Shown: positions 58,273 through 64,000 of the stretch, one piece after another
Numbering within the stretch: the stretch's first letter is position 1
Layout of the letters: the number at the start of each line of letters is the position of its first letter
DNA from: Siphonodentalium dalli
Lineage: Eukaryota > Mollusca > Scaphopoda > Gadilida > Siphonodentaliidae
Direction of reading: 5' to 3'
Assembly: GCA_032622095.1 (NCBI GenBank)
Contig: CP136061.1
Span: 117,748,754-117,812,753, forward strand
DNA: 64,000 nucleotides
Notes under the pieces: generated by a model
The model's database searches: none
What the model was told of the DNA's origin: nothing
The model's input: only the letters and a program-made list of their open reading frames with translations
Translations under genes and position numbers: made by a program

Positions 58273-59209
58273 CATATATGCGAAGACTTGCAAAGTTATA
58301 TATAATAGACAATGATCATCTCGAAAACATTCCAGTTTCCAGATGCCCTTAGTCATGTGGCAATAAAGATTGTTTCGTTTTAATTTATTGTAATGCGGTA
58401 CCACATCATAAATATGTTTTATTGTGGGATTTAATCAATTATAATCACACCATTCATTAGCAATATGATATGATAAGTTTATAATAGTTATATATTCATA
58501 GTATATGAAGCATGTATATGAAAACAATATCTACCTGTATATATATTTTCGGAATATTGCACCCCCCCCCCCCCCCAAAACAATCTTGCCGACTGACACT
58601 GATGAAAATTCGCTGCATCTGTGCATGGTTAGTGGCCTATAAATTTAGCACTCCAGTGGTGCAGTCTATTGAATATGCCTGTTGTAAAATGTCCATGATG
58701 ACAATGTATTTATTAAATTATTTTTTAAATCTTTAATTGAAAACTAATAACTTTATTCACAACTAAAGATTATTATATATAACCTTAGCCCATCCCAAAT
58801 TACACCATATACAAGCCTTAATTTCAATTGTTGATATTCTGCCATGTAGTTATTCTATTAAACATGCACGCACTACTGATTATGTGCTTTTGACATCGCT
58901 ATTCGCCACTGCGATTACATAATATTGATGACGCCATACAGGTAGACACAATTAACTGCGACTACGATTCCGCGTTATAAGTTCGTCAACTCATATGATG
59001 TCATATGAAGATTAGTGACGGATATAGCCGGACAACCGATGGAGGTATTATTTATTTATTTTTCAGCTTAATTATTACGTTATAGTTATGGGAATTGGGT
59101 TATTGTGTTCATAATAGGGGGTGATTTCTGATTATGTTTTGTGGTATTCAGCAGGATAGCAATCCTTTAACCTCTTCATTGCTGAATTGCAATCAAGCCT
59201 TGAAATATT
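58273..59209. other. No gene seen
   Basis: AT-rich intron sequence with a C16 tract at 58561-58576. The 74-codon ORF at 58512-58736 has no domain. Confidence 0.4.
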
Positions 59210-59626
59210 TTGTCTGTTATTTGAAAAATGAGGTGCCCCCCCCCCCCACCCCGAGGGTGAACTTTGTGACCTAGCATGCATGGTGGGCTAGCATCGCCCA
59301 ATTCACTCTCTGGAAACCTGATTCTGCTTAGGCCTCAACTGCTATGGGAGACCTAGGATCAGATTAAAGTTCCCCAGTTGAAGTTGGTGATGTTCACCCA
59401 TTAATTAGTCACCTCGATTATGCATTTTATCTTCTGCAAATTAGGGTAAATAATTAGTTACAGAAGGGAAAAGTAACTAAAAACAATGTTAATTTGATAT
59501 GATAGATAAATCCCAGAAGATGAGGCCTAGGCAGAATGAGGTCCCCCAGAAGGTGAATTTTGGTGGTGTGGGATAGTGTCACTAAATTCACCATCCTGGG
59601 GACCTCATTCTGCAAACGACAGACTC
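59210..59626. mobile_element. Bipalindromic MITE, copy 3
   Basis: Left 'tgtctgttatttgaaaaatgagg', with a poly-C run replacing the CCCCAGA part, then 'gagggtgaac'; right 'gacctcattctgcaaacgacagac'. The spacer matches copy 2 ('aggcctcaactgctatggga', 'gttcacccattaattagtcacc'). Confidence 0.8.
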
Positions 59627-59969
59627 ACTATTTGCAGTTTTGTTGGCACATCATCCACAATGACATTGTTTCCTTTCTATAGTTATCCTTAGTGTGCAGG
59701 AGTAAATGGAAAATCTTTCAGTAGATTTTTTTTAAGTGTGACCGATTTTTACCGTAACTATGAGCTCAATAGATTCCGAAAATATGTTGCATTACCAATA
59801 TTTTCGAAAAGTTTCCAATTTTTAAGCAGAATGTTTTAATTTGTCCGAAAGATCACCTCTTTTTCCGAAAAGTTAAACTTCTGTAGCTATTTCTAGATAA
59901 TGTTTAAACACGTTAAATCGCGGGGGGAATTAAAGCCAGGTATCTCTTACCTCAGATAATTGTTTTCAG

Positions 59970-60146
59970 ATTTGACTCCCGCCAGAGAATTCCATGCAGC
60001 TGACCTGGCAACACTGATTGTGAACGATTTTGAGAATGATACTGTTAACATTCGGAACCCGACTGTAAATGACCAAATGGATGGCATGGATTCTGGATTA
60101 GTTGGTGCTGTAGGTGGAGAGAGGATGGATGTCGACGAACCAAACT
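59970..60146 (+). CDS. IAP gene exon E (acidic linker after UBA)
   Basis: Acceptor 'ataattgttttcag' ends at 59969; donor AACT|GTGAGT begins at 60147. The 177 nt keep phase 1 in and out and encode about 59 residues (LTPAREFHAADLATLIVNDF, later MDVDEPN). It is rich in Asp, Asn, Val and Met, with no domain recognised. It would link the UBA-like part to a C-terminal RING finger, the usual order in such IAPs, but no RING exon is visible before 64000. The frame continues past the donor to 60253 only as intron read-through. Confidence 0.8.
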
Positions 60147-60794
60147 GTGAGTATTTTTGTCTATTCGAAGATCATGACATGATATTCCACCAGTTGAAAA
60201 TCTTGAAAGCGAAATTTATAACATCGAAAAATAATGTAGGTAATATATTTTAGAGTTAATACAGGCCTTAAAATCCATCCATTTTTGTGAGCATCAAAGC
60301 TGATTCACAAGTTTGAGGGTACGAGAATCAAAATCAAATCCTGATTATGCCACAAGTTGGTTGGGAGGGGGATATGGTGTATCACTCGTTCCATGTTAGA
60401 GACTGTTTGAAGGGCATCTCCCGGGAAAGAAATCAAAATATTGAAAATTCACTGCACTGAGTCAATTTCTCAACAGTAAAATCTTGCTTTCAAATCTTTA
60501 AAAAGTACCCTCTCCCTGTATCTTCAGTCAAATGAGTTGATGTGAATGTGACATGAATGCAGAATTGCACTATCTATTGTACATGTATAGCTTTCAATTT
60601 TGAAAGATTTACTGTTATAATAGCGAAGTGAAAAAAAAACACCCTGGCCGAATAGCTATGATATAATGTCTTTATATATAACAAAGCAGAGATACATGTA
60701 TGTATGCGAGAAGCAAAGTTGATTCTAATGTTTCACTTTGTGAGAATCATTTGCGAGAATCGATATGTGATTCTTGTACAAATTTTAACCCCTG
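60147..60794. other. Intron sequence; no gene seen
   Basis: AT-rich; no supported feature. Confidence 0.4.
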
Positions 60795-60797
60795 TAA

Positions 60798-62247
60798 GGC
60801 CAACACGTAGAATACCTGTGTTTAGGGTAACCCGCCCGCCCCTACTCAAAACCTGCCGCCAAATTCCATTTTATCGTTTTTCAAAAATTTCCTCCGACTT
60901 CATTTTATTTTTTTGTAATTAGGAATTCGCAACTACGGAATTAGCTTAAACAAGTAAACCATTTCCTTGCAAATATCGTCAATTCACGAAAAACGGAAGT
61001 GCCACCATTGTTGTTGTAGTATATTCATATTCCCTCGTCATTGTTCGGCAAACCTCGCCGATTTCTCGAAAATCGGAAACCAGAAAACACGCGATACTTG
61101 TGCCGGAATATGTATTAACTAGCAAATTGAAAGTAACAGGATATTTTGCCGATGGCACATGGCGATTGAATATGGCGGAAACACTTCCGTGTGCGGATAG
61201 ATCCTGCGTTTTAGCTATTAAACTTCACAAGTGCGTTCATATGAATCAGAATAGAAACATCATGGCGCCTGTAAACTATAGCACAGACATGTTGTCGTGC
61301 GTGAACCGGTACCACACGGATTCTGAACTGACAGAAAAGGACATAGTAATAAAATGTCAGATTAAAAATAATTCTGACACTTTTGAAATCGACCCAAAGC
61401 TCAAAATTCCATTATTATAGTTTATCCACCTCTCACCGCATTCACCCTGAAAATTATAAGCCTGACGTAACATGAGTCTGTATGTACCCATGTAATAGGA
61501 GTGGTATGTGCCTGGTAGAACTTAATTTTTTCCTAGTAGAACTATTTCTCATTAAATATTCATTAGTTCTACAGAAAGCCGGACCCGATGAATCAACATC
61601 TTCTGTGTCGCAATGATCCGACCCTAACAGTCATAGGGTAATCAATGCACATATATTGTTCTTGGTGCTTACTTTGTTTTACAGGTGTGAATGCCACCAC
61701 CGCTTTGCATATTGATTATGTTATGTACGTCACATTGGCGTTGCCGCATGTATGTGCCATTTCCAATGGAGGAACTCTTGTTAAATTCACCTTCTGAGTT
61801 GAATATTTCGCAAAATTTGTTAGTATTCGAGTCGGTGGATAAACAAAATATCATAAGTGTCTTGTGTGGGAAATTGAACAGTAATATGTCCACTCGTAGG
61901 ATTTGGCCTGTAATATCCGAGCTTCAGCGTGAACATAAACCGTTTAATTTCCAACACTAGACACTTATTCTATATATAATATCATTTAATATCATGCTGT
62001 GTACATGTCATTGAACTTCTGAAACACCATTAAACTGATTAAAGCTACCATGACATTGATTAGTGTGACAATGACTTGCCCAAGCTATATACGAGTGACA
62101 CTGGCAGACGATTAGAAGGCACGAATACTTAAATACTATTCCCCGTGAAAAAAAAAATGAAAAAATAAAATAAAATGAAGTACCGCCCGCCAGCCCCTGT
62201 TTTTTTCCCTCATGTTACCCTAAACTCAGGTATTCTTCCTTTTGGCC
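60798..62247 (+). mobile_element. PIF/Harbinger-like element carrying two unknown ORFs
   Basis: TAA flanks both sides (60795-60797, 62248-62250). Inverted ends start GGCCAA and share AGAATACCTG(T/A)GTTTAGGGTA; GC-rich CCGCCCGCC lies just inside both. A + frame of at least 106 codons (61100-61420; open further upstream without a clear start) has VTGYFADGTWRLNM, CADRSCVLAIKLHKCVHMNQ and a regular mix of residues. A second (61691-61960) has 89 codons, with a stop codon just before its ATG. Neither looks like the Harbinger transposase or its Myb-like partner. Capture of a host fragment is possible but unproven. Confidence 0.65.
61100..61420 (+). CDS. Unknown ORF inside 60798-62247 element
   Basis: A frame of 106 codons is counted from a GTG; the frame is open for roughly another 35 codons upstream without an obvious ATG. 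It contains four Cys and several His (CADRSC, KLHKCVHMNQ, MLSCVNRYH) that could form a metal site, but the spacing matches no finger I know. It ends in a stop 380 bp from the right half of the element. It may be an exon rather than a full gene. Confidence 0.3.
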   Translation: MPEYVLTSKLKVTGYFADGTWRLNMAETLPCADRSCVLAIKLHKCVHMNQNRNIMAPVNYSTDMLSCVNRYHTDSELTEKDIVIKCQIKNNSDTFEIDPKLKIPLL

Positions 62248-62538
62248 TAATACCTATTTAATAATGTAGTTCACAGTAGGTGAAGGTCGCAGCTCGAAAT
62301 TACGATCATAAAGTTTTCCCTGTGTAGTCCATACATGTATTTCGCGAATTTGGTTCACAAATGTCCTGCAAAATTCATGCAATCTCTGGCTGGGACCTTC
62401 ATATTCGACTATTAATTACCTGATGATTTTATTACATTTTTATGGGCAAACAAATGGGTGTATATAGCCACTCTGCAGTGGTGTTCTTGTTACGACTTTC
62501 CTTATTTTCCCTATTTAATATTATAATACCTAGATTAA

Positions 62539-62767
62539 CCCTTTCTATACTAAATTGATTCACCCAGTCAGTTAAAAATTGTACATCAGAATTGTCTATT
62601 ATTGATGTGCAGGTAATAAAAGCAGACGACAGATAAATAAAAGTACAGAAGGACTCCTATTTATTGAGGGAAATTTTTAGATAATAAGTTCAACATTTGT
62701 TGAACTTATTACCTGAACATTTCCTATGGGATAACTTCTCATCAATGATGCTTTAATACAGAAAGGG
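62539..62767. mobile_element. piggyBac-like MITE, CCCTTTCT family, intact TTAA
   Basis: TTAA at 62535-62538 and 62768-62771. Ends CCCTTTCTATACTAAA and the complement of CCCTTTCTGTATTAAA. An inner hairpin 'aataagttcaaca...tgttgaacttatt' lies at about 62680-62712. Confidence 0.8.
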
Positions 62768-62784
62768 TTAATATCATCTTATTT

Positions 62785-63534
62785 TTATGCCCCAAAATTG
62801 TTTTTCGGGAGCATATAGTGTTTGTCTTGTCTGTCTGTCCATTTGTCTGTTTTGTCATCTGTACTGTCCATAAGATTATTCTTGTTCGCTCCATAACATC
62901 GCGATGCTTTATTGGATTCTGTTGAAACTTGCCATAGTTGTTCAGACAATGTGTGGCGCACAAATTGTTTTCCAATCATTGAAGGTCAAGGTCACAGGAC
63001 TAGGTCATTCACTTGATTAAGTCACCATGAGACACTACATCTTTTGTGTGTATCACATGATTTCAACGAAACAAGGCGTGATGGTTAACCTAAGGGTGAC
63101 AGTGTGTCGCGATATGTGTGCATTGTGGTTTAGCAAAGGTCAAGCTCACAGGGTGTTTTGAAACTTAGACTTCATCTGCACCAGTCATATTCTCTTGCAC
63201 CCTTCGTGTCCACTTCATAAAATCATGATGCTTTATTAGATTATGCGGAAATTTGCATGGTTGTTCCTAATGTGGAGACAATGTGTCGCGCACAAAATGT
63301 TTTTCCGATCGTTGAAGTACAAGGTCGTTCTCACAACTAAGTCACCAGACATTACCATTCGTGTCCGCTCCATAACTTTTATCTACATCACATGATTTCA
63401 GTGAAAACAGGCATGATCGTTATCCTAAGGGCGACGGTGTGTCGTGTTATGTATGCATTGTGATTTGTCAAATGTCAAGGTTGGATGTGATCACGGATTT
63501 CACCTATATTCAAAACCAACGCATACCTTAATTG
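62785..63534 (-). repeat. Dispersed repeat, two units of about 350 bp
   Basis: 'tcgctccataacatcgcgatgctttattgg' (62888) and 'ccacttcataaaatcatgatgctttatta' (63210) mark two units; both contain 'caatgtgt(g/c)gcgcacaaa' and 'ggtcaaggtcac'-type words. 'gccccaaaattgtttttcgggagcatatag' opens it. It abuts the retroelement fragment on the right. Antiparallel ORFs here are repeat. Confidence 0.65.
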
Positions 63535-64000
63535 GAAACGTTCACATTGTGAATTACCTTCTGGGTGATAATGGGTTGTGCGACTCGACATCACACCATT
63601 TTGCTGCATGAAGCTCTTCACATCAGAACTCATAAATGCAGCTCCTCGGTCGTATCTTGGCATTCCGAACATGCTAAACATCTGCTTTAGGCATGTAACA
63701 ACTCTTTTGCTACTAACATAGGTACAAGGCATGGTGAATGGAAAACGACTGTCTTCATCGACAATAGTAAGAATGTATTTGTTCCTTGAGGCCGAAGGCA
63801 GTGGACCTTTGAAATCTATATTTAGTCGTTCAAAAGACAAAGTTGTCTTAACTAACGTTGAAGCTGGTTTTTGTAGAATCTTGGTTTAAGTGCACAACAT
63901 GTATTGTATTCTAGACATACTTTGCAAACTTCCTCTGTGGAATAAGGCATATTTTTGTTGCGAACATTCTGGAGTAATTGCGTTATTTCACGATGACACA
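63535..64000 (-). pseudogene. Ty3/Gypsy-like integrase fragment, frameshifted, runs off the edge
   Basis: Minus strand. Right of 63880 a frame that enters from the window edge has the zinc-binding type motif CHREITQLL...VCKVCLEYNTCC (H/C-type integrase N-domain) and LKPRFYK. A one-base shift in an A5 run near 63870 changes frame. The next frame (63840 down) is the catalytic core: FERLNIDFKGPLP with the first Asp, YDRGAAFMSSDVKSF with the second, and HPEGNSQCER with the Glu, so D, D and E are all present. After QCERF the homology stops at 63535 and dispersed repeat follows, so the C-terminal domain is lost. It is an old, inactive LTR-retrotransposon copy. Confidence 0.8.

Noticed and set aside
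58561-58576. C16 tract as a functional G-quadruplex or telomere-like site
   Set aside because: A simple homopolymer; other poly-C and poly-G runs (30838, 44470, 59237) occur at random in repeats.

Overview
The window looks like a stretch of an animal nuclear genome, most likely a bivalve or other mollusc (inferred). The reasons are one intron-rich gene spread over more than 44 kb, AT-rich introns, many tRNA-derived and palindromic short transposons, and arrays built around phrases such as 'gagttatggccctt', 'ccggatgataactt' and 'gaaatttggtat', which I associate with molluscan dispersed repeats. Nothing points to a prokaryote: there are no operons, no ribosome binding sites and no long ORFs.

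The one convincing host gene is an inhibitor-of-apoptosis (BIR-domain) gene on the + strand. Five exons can be chained with consistent phases and GT/AG sites: 15883-17328, 21507-21670, 43735-43783, 47950-48087 and 59970-60146. They encode about 657 residues: an N-terminal hydrophobic segment, BIR1, a Ser/Thr/Pro-rich linker, BIR2 split by an intron, a UBA-like helical segment and an acidic tail. No RING finger or stop codon is seen before 64000, so the gene probably continues to the right.

Left of the gene (1-15 kb) is a transposon graveyard. It holds a composite foldback region (470-2885) carrying a 589-bp element made of palindromic modules (1217-1805), a 5'-truncated hAT/ZMYM1-type transposase (3511-4863, minus), and Mutator-like MITEs at 6412, 11190 and 12064. 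It also holds a 3.2-kb terminal-inverted-repeat element (7236-10441) with two convergent C2H2 zinc-finger exons, mirrored subterminal iterons and a Harbinger-like MITE inserted inside its own right terminal repeat.

The introns are packed with nested insertions. Intron 1 has a 1.7-kb element with a TGTA duplication. Intron 2 has a nest (24800-29851 containing 25591-29635 containing 26047-26937), a decayed DIRS/Ngaro-type retrotransposon (about 34400-36240) and a 2.3-kb foldback (40508-42813). Intron 3 has a perfect 69-bp hairpin, a palindrome-in-palindrome TTAA element and a 60-75-bp minisatellite. Intron 4 has a seven-copy 161-bp array, a 34-bp minisatellite with higher-order structure (50655-52590) and a hAT MITE with a perfect 8-bp duplication. 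The right edge has a TAA-flanked element carrying two short unknown ORFs and the disrupted integrase region of a Ty3/Gypsy-like retroelement (minus).

Transposon classes are assigned from terminal repeats and target-site duplications read by eye. Family names marked 'like' are inferences.
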